Shown here: one piece after another, positions 7,835 to 15,707 of the stretch
Numbering within the stretch: position 1 is the first letter of the stretch
How the letters are laid out: each line of letters opens with the position of its first letter
Source of the DNA: Candidatus Denitrolinea symbiosum
GTDB lineage: Bacteria; Chloroflexota; Anaerolineae; Anaerolineales; Villigracilaceae
DNA: 64,000 nt
NCBI GenBank assembly: GCA_017312345.1
Contig: BLAA01000001.1
Coordinates: 124,001 to 188,000 of the forward strand
Direction: 5' to 3'
The notes under the pieces: model-generated
What the model was told of the DNA's origin: nothing
The model's input: only the letters and a program-made list of their open reading frames with translations
Database searches by the model: none
Translations under genes and position numbers: made by a program

Positions 7835-8103
7835 GCGGCGGAGACCCGAATAAGGCCAGCCAGCGGGGAAGAATTATGCTGGAGGCGGCGGATTTCGTTC
7901 CGATACTGCGCCTGGCGTTCCAGCCAGGTCTTGTACACGCTGCCCCACTCGCCAAAATCAAGAACCCACTCATCCCTTTCGGGTTCTTCGCCATTTACAT
8001 AAGCCGCGTAGAATATTTCGGAGCGAATTCCGTATTTGCGCTCGAAGGCGAGCAGATCCTCCTCCAGCGCGTGGATGTCGGCAAGGATCTGTTGGGCGTT
8101 CAT
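7831..8103 (-). CDS. Antitoxin-like small helical protein
   Basis: 90 residues, predicted mostly helical, with the pattern LLAFERKYGIRSEIFYAAY followed by an acidic stretch and a Trp-rich DFGEWGSVYKTWLERQAQ. Proteins of this shape commonly sit directly before TumE- or PIN-type toxins in cyanobacteria and Chloroflexota (recalled family knowledge, not searched). Coupled by ATGA overlap to the following 40-residue ORF. It is the only apparently full-length member of this decayed locus. Confidence 0.6.
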   Translation of the reverse strand: MNAQQILADIHALEEDLLAFERKYGIRSEIFYAAYVNGEEPERDEWVLDFGEWGSVYKTWLERQAQYRNEIRRLQHNSSPLAGLIRVSAA

Positions 8104-8152
8104 GGTAAATCTCCTGCGGAATTATACAACACTTCCCAAGGCCGATTTCAAT

Positions 8153-9007
8153 TCACCAATCATTACTCACCTCGTATCCCAACCTCACCAACAGGTCTCC
8201 CGCCACGTCCTTGAACAGGCGTTTGTGTTCGTCGGTGAAATATTCCTTCCAGTTGCCCGTCCTGCCCACGCGGAAGGTGCGACTCTTCTTCGGCTGGATC
8301 GCCTCGACCAGGATCGCGGCCGCCGTCTCGCGCGGCGTGGGGATTTTGTAACCTGTCCGCTCCACCTCGTCGAGCATGGACGCCAGCGTGGACTCGCGGC
8401 GGTCCACCAAATCCTCGTAGCGGATGCACATCACGTTGGGCTGTTCGAGCCATTGGAACACGCCCTCGTAGCGTCCTTTCACGCTGACCATGTAGAGTCC
8501 GTCGCGGTCAACGCCAGTGATGGCAACTTTAAGTCGCTCGCCGAAATCGGGCAGGGACTGATAGTAGTCGTGCATGCCATGTTCTTCGTGCATGTCGGTG
8601 GCGAAGAAGACCTGTGAGACGAGCAGGTCGCGCGGGTCGCGGTAAATGAAGAAGTTGACGCGCCCGCTCGAAGTCAGGAAAGACGCGTTTTCGGGCGCGG
8701 CGTCCACGTATCCCCAGCCGATCACGCCGCGCGGGATCGCCTTCAAGTCTGACAGCACGCGGTCCGCCGTCCGCCGTCCGCCGTCCTTGTTGATCGTCCG
8801 CACGGGTTCGGCCTCCACGTAGCGGTAGGGCATGATGCGCGTGAAGCCGTTGAGGACTTGCAGGAGCAGGTGCGAGCCGCTCTTCGGTTTGGCGTTGCCG
8901 AAGATGGGCGGCGCGTCGTCGAAAGAGAATCTCTTCCAACGCGCAACGGCTTGCAGGTTTTTCCCGACAGGTCTAAGAGCGCGGCGGAGGCTTTGAGTCA
9001 GTCGCAT
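8153..9007 (-). CDS. Sulfotransferase family protein
   Basis: 284 residues. The PAPS-binding motifs are visible: AKPKSGSHLLLQVLNG (5'-phosphosulfate loop, about residues 39-54) and FFIYRDPRDLLVSQVFF (3'-phosphate site, about residues 119-135), with RYEDLVD near 197. The C-terminus has the GRTGNWKEYFTDEHKRLFKD signature of Sulfotransfer_1 proteins. It should transfer sulfate from PAPS to a sugar hydroxyl. A second sulfotransferase (16914-17942) and the PAPS synthase (13784-15508) lie in the same island. Confidence 0.88.
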   Translation of the reverse strand: MRLTQSLRRALRPVGKNLQAVARWKRFSFDDAPPIFGNAKPKSGSHLLLQVLNGFTRIMPYRYVEAEPVRTINKDGGRRTADRVLSDLKAIPRGVIGWGYVDAAPENASFLTSSGRVNFFIYRDPRDLLVSQVFFATDMHEEHGMHDYYQSLPDFGERLKVAITGVDRDGLYMVSVKGRYEGVFQWLEQPNVMCIRYEDLVDRRESTLASMLDEVERTGYKIPTPRETAAAILVEAIQPKKSRTFRVGRTGNWKEYFTDEHKRLFKDVAGDLLVRLGYEVSNDW

Positions 9008-9052
9008 TGATCACCACAGGCTTGCAAGTATACACGCAACTTGTAACCCGCA

Positions 9053-9934
9053 TTACTCGTCATTGACGCGGCGCAGTTTCTTTAATGACGACTTCTCAGA
9101 TTCGTACACTTTCTTCACGCCGTCGCCCAACGCGGCCTCGGTGACGCGGATATATTTGACGAGGCGCTCAAAGCCGCCAGGTTCGACGGAGGCGGCCTGG
9201 TCGCTGCCCCACATGGCGCGGTCGAGGGTCAGGTGACGTTCCACCATGCACGCGCCGAGCGAGACGGCGATCGTCGAGGGGACGAGTCCGACTTCGTGTC
9301 CCGAATAGCCAATGGGGGTGTTCGGAAATTCGCGGCGGAGCGTCTCGATCATTTTAAGATTCAACTCCTCGGGCTCGCACGGATAGGCGCTGGTGCAGTG
9401 CATGACGACGAGATTTTCCTCGCCCGCGGCCTTCACGCCTTTGTGGATCTGCTCCATTGTGGACATGCCCGTGGAAATAATGATGGGCTTGCCCGTCTTG
9501 CGGGCGTACTTGAGCAGCGCGTGATCGGTCAGCGAGGCGGACGGGATCTTATACGCGGGTGTGTCGAACTGCTCCATGAAATCCACAGCGGGTTCGTCCC
9601 ACACCGAGACCATCCAGGCGATGCCCTTCTCTTTGCAGTGACGGTCAATCTCGCGGTACTCCGCTTCGTTGAACTCCACTTTGTAACGATACTCGATGTA
9701 GGGAATGTAGCCCCACGGCGTCTCGCGCATTTGACTCTTCTGCGCCTCGGGCGTGGACACGTCGGGCGTGCGCTTCTGGAACTTGACCGCGTCCGCGCCC
9801 GCGTGGGCGGCGGCGCTGATCATCTCTTTGGCGATGCCGACGTCGCCGTTGTGGTTGATCCCGATCTCGGCGATGACGTAGGCGGGATGCCCGTCGCCGA
9901 CCATGCGATTTCCGAGTTTGATTTCGCGTGTCAT
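9053..9934 (-). CDS. neuB: N-acetylneuraminate (nonulosonate) synthase, SAF-less form
   Basis: 293 residues. NeuB core motifs are clear: YVIAEIGINHNGDVGIAKEM (residues 19-38), AGADAVKFQKRTP, IISTGMSTMEQI, HCTSAYPCEPEELNL and IGYSGHEVG. It condenses phosphoenolpyruvate with an acylhexosamine to give a nine-carbon acid. Classical NeuB enzymes carry a C-terminal antifreeze-like SAF domain of roughly 60 residues. Here the protein ends soon after the barrel (EKSSLKKLRRVNDE), so this is a short form. It lies next to the neuA fusion, so the product is probably activated with CMP. Which nonulosonic acid is made cannot be told. Confidence 0.88.
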   Translation of the reverse strand: MTREIKLGNRMVGDGHPAYVIAEIGINHNGDVGIAKEMISAAAHAGADAVKFQKRTPDVSTPEAQKSQMRETPWGYIPYIEYRYKVEFNEAEYREIDRHCKEKGIAWMVSVWDEPAVDFMEQFDTPAYKIPSASLTDHALLKYARKTGKPIIISTGMSTMEQIHKGVKAAGEENLVVMHCTSAYPCEPEELNLKMIETLRREFPNTPIGYSGHEVGLVPSTIAVSLGACMVERHLTLDRAMWGSDQAASVEPGGFERLVKYIRVTEAALGDGVKKVYESEKSSLKKLRRVNDE

Positions 9935-9965
9935 GTGATCTCCTTCAATTAGTTATGAGATGACA

Positions 9966-10044
9966 AGAGAACAGAGAGCGGTCAAAATCAATTCCCAATC
10001 CCTGCTCACTACTCTCTGTTCTCTACTCTCTACTCTCTACTCTC
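9966..10044. repeat. Inverted-repeat spacer with ACTCTCT tandem
   Basis: AGAGAACAGAGAG (9966-9978) is repeated inverted at 10012-10024, then ACTCTCT/TCTCTAC units run on to about 10044. The stop codon of the neuA fusion (10037) falls inside the repeat. A related sequence lies just before the same gene (about 11273-11325). Confidence 0.6.
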
Positions 10045-11269
10045 CGATCTCCATCTTCTTCAACACCAACTCGCACAGCTCGCGCACCGCGCCATGACCG
10101 CCAGGTTTGGACAGCACATGATCGGCGGCTTGCAACACTTCGGGATACGCGTCCGCAACGGCGACAGCCCAGCCCGCGATCTCGAAGCAGGGCAGGTCGT
10201 TCAAGTCGTTGCCGATGTATACCACATTCGCAGGCTCGACATTTCTCTCAGCCAGCAACTTTGTCAACGCCTCGCCCTTGCCGCGGATGTCTATCCCGTG
10301 GACGGCGTCCACGCCCATCTTCGCGGCCCGCGCCTGGACAACGGGATTCGGCTCCGACGACAGGATCATCACTTCGACCCCGCGCTCGCGCAGCGTGCGG
10401 ATGTGCATCGAATCGGACCGTGAAGCGGCTACCGTTTCCTTGCCGTTTTCGTCCGTCCAGACGCGGTTATCGGTGACGACGCCGTCGAAGTCCGAAACGA
10501 TCAACTTCACAGACGCGGGCATCGGACGCCGCGCCCGTCCCGCCCAAACCATGTCCAGTCCGCCCGCGGCGACGAGATGTTCGTAGCGCGCCCAGTCTTG
10601 CAGGTTGTCAATGTCCACGGTGAAGACCGAGTCGATGATGAGCGGATAAATATTCTTCCCACTCATCGAGCCATTGAGAATGGTCTCCGCGCGGACCGCG
10701 TCAATGTGACCCGTCTGCCAGTAGACGGGCGGGAGGATCTGCCGCGGCGCGTTGTACGGCTCGTCAATCCCGTCCACGTCCAGCAGGTTTTTCATCGGCG
10801 CGTTTTCGCCATCGGGCAGTCGCCACATCTTGTGTGGATTCTGTCCCGCCGAGACGACGCCGCGCACGCTGTCCGCGTCGGGATGCGCCAGCAGGATGGC
10901 GATGGCCTTGTCCACCAGTCCGCGCGGGCGGATGGGCGAAGTCGGGCGCAGTTGCACCGCCACATCGGGCTTGTAGTTTTCGTGTTCATCCAGCCACTTC
11001 AGCGAGTGGACGAACACGGGCAGGTCGGTGGTGTGGTCCTGCGCGAACTCGGCGGGACGCAGGAAGGGCGTCTCCGCGCCGAACTGACGGGCGACCGCCG
11101 CGATCTCCTCGTCGTCCGTGCTGACGATGACGCGCGTCACGGACGCGGCCTGCTTCGCCGCGGCGATACTCCATGCAATGAGCGGATAGCCCGCGAAGTT
11201 GCGGATGTTCTTGCGCGGAATGCCTTTCGAGCCGCCGCGAGCGGGGATGAGGGCGAGGACTTCGGTCAT
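10037..11269 (-). CDS. neuA: Bifunctional CMP-nonulosonate cytidylyltransferase / HAD phosphatase
   Basis: 410 residues, two domains. The N-terminal ~230 residues are a CMP-acylneuraminate synthetase: LIPARGGSKGIPRKNIRNFA (residues 7-26), then STDDEEIAAVA and QLRPTSPIRP. The C-terminal ~170 residues are a KdsC-like HAD phosphatase: VSDFDGVVTDNRVW with both catalytic Asp, MILSSEPNPVV, and GNDLNDLPCFEIAG. The pair would remove the 9-phosphate and load the sugar onto CMP, or the HAD part may be structural as in animal CMAS. It sits directly upstream of neuB in one direction. Confidence 0.88.
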   Translation of the reverse strand: MTEVLALIPARGGSKGIPRKNIRNFAGYPLIAWSIAAAKQAASVTRVIVSTDDEEIAAVARQFGAETPFLRPAEFAQDHTTDLPVFVHSLKWLDEHENYKPDVAVQLRPTSPIRPRGLVDKAIAILLAHPDADSVRGVVSAGQNPHKMWRLPDGENAPMKNLLDVDGIDEPYNAPRQILPPVYWQTGHIDAVRAETILNGSMSGKNIYPLIIDSVFTVDIDNLQDWARYEHLVAAGGLDMVWAGRARRPMPASVKLIVSDFDGVVTDNRVWTDENGKETVAASRSDSMHIRTLRERGVEVMILSSEPNPVVQARAAKMGVDAVHGIDIRGKGEALTKLLAERNVEPANVVYIGNDLNDLPCFEIAGWAVAVADAYPEVLQAADHVLSKPGGHGAVRELCELVLKKMEIGE

Positions 11270-11332
11270 AGTGAAGAGAGTAGCGAACAGAGAGCAGAGA
11301 GTAGTTGGAGCGCGGACTGCTCTCTAATTATC

Positions 11333-12163
11333 TTACCAGGCAGTCCATCCTCCATCCACCACCACATTATTTCCCGTCATGTACGAGGACGCGTCGGAGG
11401 CGAGGAACAGCAATGCGCCGTTCATCTCGTCCTTGCGTGCCATGCGGCCGAGGATGGTCTTGGCGGAATAGTTGGCGACGAAGTATTCTTCGTGGTTGTT
11501 GAACACGCCGCCAGGGGTGAGCGCGTTGACGCGGATCTCCGTGCCAGCATAATACGCGGCGAGATATTTGGTGAATCCCAGCGCTCCCGCTTTGGTCACG
11601 GTGTAGTAGACAGGCTTGAACGCTACGCGCTTCCCGTCCTTGATGTAGATGCGCTGGTCGGGGCCGTTAAGTCCATACGTGGAGCAGATGTTGATGACGC
11701 TCCCCTTCCTTCCCTGCGCGACCATCTGTTTGACGCAGGCCTGCGTGACGAGAAACATGCCCGTCAAATTGACGTTGAGCGCGGCGTTCCACTGCTCGAG
11801 CGGATAGTCCTCGAACGCGCCTGGCGCGATTCCCCGCGCGGCCGCGTCGGGATCGAACTTCGGGTCGAGGGCCGCGGAGTTGACGAGGATGTCCACCCGC
11901 CCGAACGTCGAGAGGACGGAGACGGTCAGCGCGTCCACCGACGCGGGATCGGTGATGTCCGCCGCGATCCCCTGCGCGCGGAATCCGTCGCGGGTCAGGT
12001 CAGACGCGACCTGATTGGCCGCGTCCGCGTCCAGGTCAACGACCGCGACAGCCGCGCCTGCTTCGGCGAGCGTACGGCAAAATTCCCTGCCGAGCAATCC
12101 CGCGCCGCCCGTCACGACGGCGACGCGTCCGGTCAAATCAAATTTTTCCTGAATGGTCATCAT
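11333..12163 (-). CDS. SDR-family NAD(P)-dependent oxidoreductase
   Basis: 276 residues. It has the classical short-chain dehydrogenase layout: a TGGAGLLGREF cofactor loop (residues 19-29), NSAA at about 104, the catalytic Ser region ICSTYG and the YYTVTKAG (YxxxK) catalytic pair near residue 184. The C-terminus YMTGNNVVVDGGW is typical. Neighbours neuA/neuB suggest it acts on a nonulosonic acid or its precursor. The gene ends 10 bp after the start region of the next gene, suggesting one operon. Confidence 0.85.
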   Translation of the reverse strand: MMTIQEKFDLTGRVAVVTGGAGLLGREFCRTLAEAGAAVAVVDLDADAANQVASDLTRDGFRAQGIAADITDPASVDALTVSVLSTFGRVDILVNSAALDPKFDPDAAARGIAPGAFEDYPLEQWNAALNVNLTGMFLVTQACVKQMVAQGRKGSVINICSTYGLNGPDQRIYIKDGKRVAFKPVYYTVTKAGALGFTKYLAAYYAGTEIRVNALTPGGVFNNHEEYFVANYSAKTILGRMARKDEMNGALLFLASDASSYMTGNNVVVDGGWTAW

Positions 12164-12172
12164 ACTCCTCGG

Positions 12173-13717
12173 TTACGGCGACGCGTAGAAGACCGCGCCC
12201 CCGCCGCCTTTGAACGCCAGCGGCAGGCCGGACGTCAACAGGTCGAAATCGGCGTCGGCGGCCGCGTCGAAGACCGCCAGCGCGGCGCGGCCTGCAAGCA
12301 CGTCGTCGCGGACGGATGCGATGCCCGCGTCGAAATTATCCCACGCGAGGCCCGTCACGGGGTCCACGCGTTCGGGCAGGACGCGGCAGCCGCGCCCCAG
12401 GTAGAGATAGACCGCGCCCGGCTCGTTGGTGTAAATGGGCGCATCGGCAGGCAGGGTTTTCAGATACGCGATGACTTTCGAATCGTACCACTTGAACGAC
12501 GCGTATCCCTGCCCGCCTTTGGAGAGTTCCGTCACCGCGCGCGCCTGCCCCGTGATGGAGACGCCGAAAATATAGACCGTCAGGAGGACGATGGCCGCGC
12601 GTCCAATGAGGCTGAAATTTTTCCACATCCACGTTCCCGCGCAGACGAGGAGCAGCATGAGCGGCAAGTAGAGCGGCGCGAGGATGCGAACCTTCAGCGG
12701 CGTGCTGGCGTCGAAGAGGCTGATCGAGAACAGCGTCGAGGCGAGGTAGCCGAAGATGTACAACCCGTTGGTGAAGCCGATCGCTTCGGGCATGGGCATG
12801 GACGGCTTGAAGAATCGCCGCAAGCCATTGACTAAAATCCACAGCAGGATCGCCAGGAGGACCAGGACGGCGAACGCGGTGAAGATCTGCGGCGTTCGGA
12901 ACAACTCGCGCCGCCATTCTTCCACAGGGACGAGGAACTCAGAGAATGTGCGAAGTCCCTGCCGCAGCGTTTCGGGCGTGACGGGATGCCAGACGAACGT
13001 GCGGTTGGTGGCGTTCCCCGCGACGAGGCGGTTGCGGAGTCCCCACGCGAGGGCCGGGGGCAGGAAGCCGGCGAGGAAAAGCGCGGCGGAGGAGAGACGC
13101 TTCTTCCAGGTCTCGTTCAGGAGGATGAGCGTCAGTGCAAAGGTGGCGGCCAGCGCGAGGCCGGAGTAGCGCGTCAGGTAGGCGAGGGAACTCGCGAGAC
13201 CGGCGGCAAGGAGCCAGGCCGGTTTGCCGAAATCGAAATAAAAGGCGAAGAGCAAAAACGCGATCAGGCTGAAAAATAAAAACAGCGGCTCGCTCATCGC
13301 GACCGCGTGGACGCGCAAGAGCGAGGCGTTGACGACGACCAGCGCGGCGAGGACGATCCCCGCCAGGGACGATTTCGCCGCGCGCCAGCCGAGCAGACCG
13401 AGCAGCGCGGCGTTGATGCCGAACAGCGCGGCGTTGAGCAGCCGCGCCGCATTGATGGGATTGGCCCCGGTCAGCCCGATCAACGCCAGCGTCCCGGAAA
13501 AGGCCGGGGGGAAGTGGGTGACAAATTTGTTCGATTCGAGCCAGGCGGCGCGGTAGCCGTCTCCCGCCAGGAGGCTGCGCGCCCCCGCGATGTACGCGAT
13601 GGAATCGTCGGAGAGGCCGAGGCCTTCGGGAGTCGCTTTGAGGACGAGGAAACATCCGAGAGCGGCAAGCAAGCCCAACGTCAAGTAGGAGGCGAAGGAA
13701 AGTCGGCGGGAGGTCAT
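12173..13717 (-). CDS. GT39-like integral membrane glycosyltransferase
   Basis: 514 residues with about ten hydrophobic segments. It starts with an N-terminal anchor, then DDSIAYIAGARSLLAGDGY, the acidic loop typical of GT-C enzymes (dolichyl-phosphate-mannose or arabinosyl type), and FPPAFSGTLALIGL. A soluble C-terminal portion of about 90 residues follows. GT-C enzymes take a lipid-linked sugar and add it to a protein or glycan outside the membrane. It lies in the nonulosonate/sulfate island. The donor is unknown. Confidence 0.7.
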   Translation of the reverse strand: MTSRRLSFASYLTLGLLAALGCFLVLKATPEGLGLSDDSIAYIAGARSLLAGDGYRAAWLESNKFVTHFPPAFSGTLALIGLTGANPINAARLLNAALFGINAALLGLLGWRAAKSSLAGIVLAALVVVNASLLRVHAVAMSEPLFLFFSLIAFLLFAFYFDFGKPAWLLAAGLASSLAYLTRYSGLALAATFALTLILLNETWKKRLSSAALFLAGFLPPALAWGLRNRLVAGNATNRTFVWHPVTPETLRQGLRTFSEFLVPVEEWRRELFRTPQIFTAFAVLVLLAILLWILVNGLRRFFKPSMPMPEAIGFTNGLYIFGYLASTLFSISLFDASTPLKVRILAPLYLPLMLLLVCAGTWMWKNFSLIGRAAIVLLTVYIFGVSITGQARAVTELSKGGQGYASFKWYDSKVIAYLKTLPADAPIYTNEPGAVYLYLGRGCRVLPERVDPVTGLAWDNFDAGIASVRDDVLAGRAALAVFDAAADADFDLLTSGLPLAFKGGGGAVFYASP

Positions 13718-13727
13718 TCAAAGAAAG

Positions 13728-13770
13728 ATACGCAACACGCAATATGTAGTACGTACTGCGTATTGCGTAT
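13728..13770. repeat. Imperfect 43-bp palindrome
   Basis: ATACGCAA at 13728 mirrors TTGCGTAT at 13763-13770, and the centre TAGTACGTACT is self-complementary, with a few mismatches between. It fills the gap between the GT39-like gene and the PAPS synthase gene. Confidence 0.55.
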
Positions 13771-13783
13771 CCATGTCAAGCAA

Positions 13784-15508
13784 CTACTGTGGCAGCAGGT
13801 AGCCCTGCTCTTCGAGGTACGCGACGATCTTGCGGGCGTTTTCCTCGGGCGTGGCCCCGTAACCCAGGAGCGTGATCTCGGGTTCGATGGGCGGTTCGTA
13901 CGGATCGTCAATGCCGGTGAAGCCCATCGGCTTGCCGTCGGCCATGGCCTGGCGCGCTTTGGCGTAGAGGCCTTTCACGTCGCGTTCTTCGCAGACTTCG
14001 ACGGGCGTGTCCATGAAGACTTCGATGAAGTTCTCGCCGACCATCTTGCGGGCTTCGTTGCGCGTGGCGCGGTACGGGCTGATGGCCGCGCAGACGACGA
14101 TGCCGCCCGCGTGGGCGATCTCGCCCGCCACGAATCCGATGCGGAGGATGTTGGTGTCGCGGTCTTCCTTGCTGAAGCCGAGACCCTTGCTCAAGTGCGT
14201 GCGCACCACGTCGCCGTCGAGGATGGCGGTCTCGCGGCCGCGTTCGAGCAGCAGCGTGGTCAACACCTGCGTGGTGGCCGATTTGCCCGACCCGCTCAAG
14301 CCTGTGAACCAGACACAAAATCCCTGCTTGTGGCGCGGCGGGTACATCTCGCGCAGGATCTCGGCGGTTTCGGGGCGGGTGAACCATTCGGGGAGCAGTT
14401 TGCCCTTGGCGAGATATTGGTCGCGGACCTGCGTGCCGGAGATGTTGGCGGTCTTCGCGCCCTTCGGCACGTCCTTCTCTTCGACGTAGCGGTCTTCGTC
14501 GGGGAGATAGACAAGCATCTCGAACGGGATCATCTTGACGCCGAGCTCCGCTTCGTATTTCTTCATATTCTCCTGCGCGTCATACGGACCGTAGAACGGC
14601 TTGCCCGTGGAATCGTTCCCCGGCCCCGCGTGGTCGCGTCCGACCACGAAATGATTCGCCCCGTGGTTGCGGCGGATGATGGCGTGCAACAACACTTCCT
14701 TCGGTCCCGCCATGCGCATGGCAAGCGGAAGCAGGCTGAGCAGGGTGGCGCTCTTGTCATAGTGATTGTCCACCAGCGCCTTGTATGTGCGGACGCGGGT
14801 GTAATGGTCCACGTCGCCGGGCTTGGTCATGCCCACGACCGGATGAATGAGCAGCGAGCCTTTCACTTTGGCGGCGGCGCGCTTGGTCAACTCTTCATGG
14901 ATGCGATGGAGCGGGTTGCGCGTCTGGAACGCGACCACGTTGTCGTGTCCCATATTCTCCAGAATGGCGCGCACTTCGGCGGGCGTGCGGCGCAGGCTGA
15001 CGAAGTCGTAATACTTCGGCATGTTCACGACCTTGATCGGGCCGCTGATGCAGACCTTGTCCCAGCGCTGCATTTCCGAGACCATGGGATGCTTCGGATC
15101 GGTGGAGCCGTACGCCAGCGCGGCCTCCACATCGGCGTCCCAGCGGAAGACCTCGTCCAGCCGCATGATGGCGATGGTGTCGTTGTTGGCGTTGCGCAGC
15201 ACAAGTTCCTCGCCGACCGCGGGAAGTTCGGCCGGGTCCGCCGTCAATGTGATGGGCAGCGGGAAGAGCGTCCCGTCCGAGAGACGCATCTCGCGCAGGA
15301 CGCGGTCGTAATCGGCCTTGCCCATGAAAGTGGTCAGGGGCGAGAATCCGCCCGAAGCGATCAACTCCAGATCGCACAGATTCCGCATCGTGATTTTGAT
15401 GGAAGGCAGTTTGGACGCGCTGGCGAGGAGTTCCTCGCGCTCTTTCCCTTCGACGACCAGGTTTACCAGTTTTCCGCCATAGGGAGGGATCAGTTTTGCT
15501 TTTGCCAT
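13784..15508 (-). CDS. sat-cysC: Bifunctional sulfate adenylyltransferase / adenylylsulfate kinase
   Basis: 574 residues. The N-terminal ~390 residues are ATP sulfurylase, with the QTRNPLHRIHEEL motif (QxRNPxHxxH, about residue 193) and VVGRDHAGPGND. The C-terminal ~180 residues are APS kinase, with Walker A GLSGSGKS (about residue 402), LDGDVVRTHLSKGLGFS and FMDTPVEVCEERDVKGLY. Both active sites look intact, so the protein should turn sulfate and ATP into PAPS. No sulfate-reduction genes are nearby, but two sulfotransferases are, so the likely purpose is sulfation of glycans. A perfect TATAAT on the minus strand (15573-15578) may be its -10 box. Confidence 0.92.
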   Translation of the reverse strand: MAKAKLIPPYGGKLVNLVVEGKEREELLASASKLPSIKITMRNLCDLELIASGGFSPLTTFMGKADYDRVLREMRLSDGTLFPLPITLTADPAELPAVGEELVLRNANNDTIAIMRLDEVFRWDADVEAALAYGSTDPKHPMVSEMQRWDKVCISGPIKVVNMPKYYDFVSLRRTPAEVRAILENMGHDNVVAFQTRNPLHRIHEELTKRAAAKVKGSLLIHPVVGMTKPGDVDHYTRVRTYKALVDNHYDKSATLLSLLPLAMRMAGPKEVLLHAIIRRNHGANHFVVGRDHAGPGNDSTGKPFYGPYDAQENMKKYEAELGVKMIPFEMLVYLPDEDRYVEEKDVPKGAKTANISGTQVRDQYLAKGKLLPEWFTRPETAEILREMYPPRHKQGFCVWFTGLSGSGKSATTQVLTTLLLERGRETAILDGDVVRTHLSKGLGFSKEDRDTNILRIGFVAGEIAHAGGIVVCAAISPYRATRNEARKMVGENFIEVFMDTPVEVCEERDVKGLYAKARQAMADGKPMGFTGIDDPYEPPIEPEITLLGYGATPEENARKIVAYLEEQGYLLPQ

Positions 15509-15529
15509 TGTCTACTCCAAAATTGATAG

Positions 15530-15605
15530 GACGACTGAAGTCGTCACTACATGGTTTTTCAAACGCCCGCAAATTATACTCCAAAATTCAGCAATTGAAT
15601 TTTGG
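15530..15605. repeat. Two short hairpins upstream of the PAPS synthase gene
   Basis: GACGACT (15530-15536) pairs with AGTCGTC (15539-15545). CCAAAATTCA (15581-15590) pairs with TGAATTTTGG (15596-15605). The second overlaps the -35 zone of the minus-strand TATAAT at 15573-15578 and could be an operator or the terminator of the oxidoreductase gene. Confidence 0.45.
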
Positions 15606-15634
15606 AATTTAAAAACGTCGAGACAAACACGCGC

Positions 15635-15707
15635 GTTGGGGCGAACGTTGGGGCGAACGTTGGGGCGAACCTGCGTGTTCGCCCTGGGCAGACACGCAGG
15701 TCTGCCC
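15635..15707. repeat. Covarying hairpin repeat, cluster 1
   Basis: Three tandem GTTGGGGCGAAC units (15635-15670) lead into a full hairpin GGGCGAAC-CTGCGT-GTTCGCCC (15663-15684). An opposite-facing hairpin GGGCAGAC-ACGCAG-GTCTGCCC follows (15686-15707). The stem bases differ but stay paired. The element abuts the stop codon of the oxidoreductase at 15708. Confidence 0.8.

Noticed and set aside
9233-9952. Long plus-strand open frames opposite neuB, neuA, sat-cysC and the nuo genes
   Set aside because: These are antisense shadows caused by high GC in third codon positions; they have no family motifs, while the minus-strand frames do.
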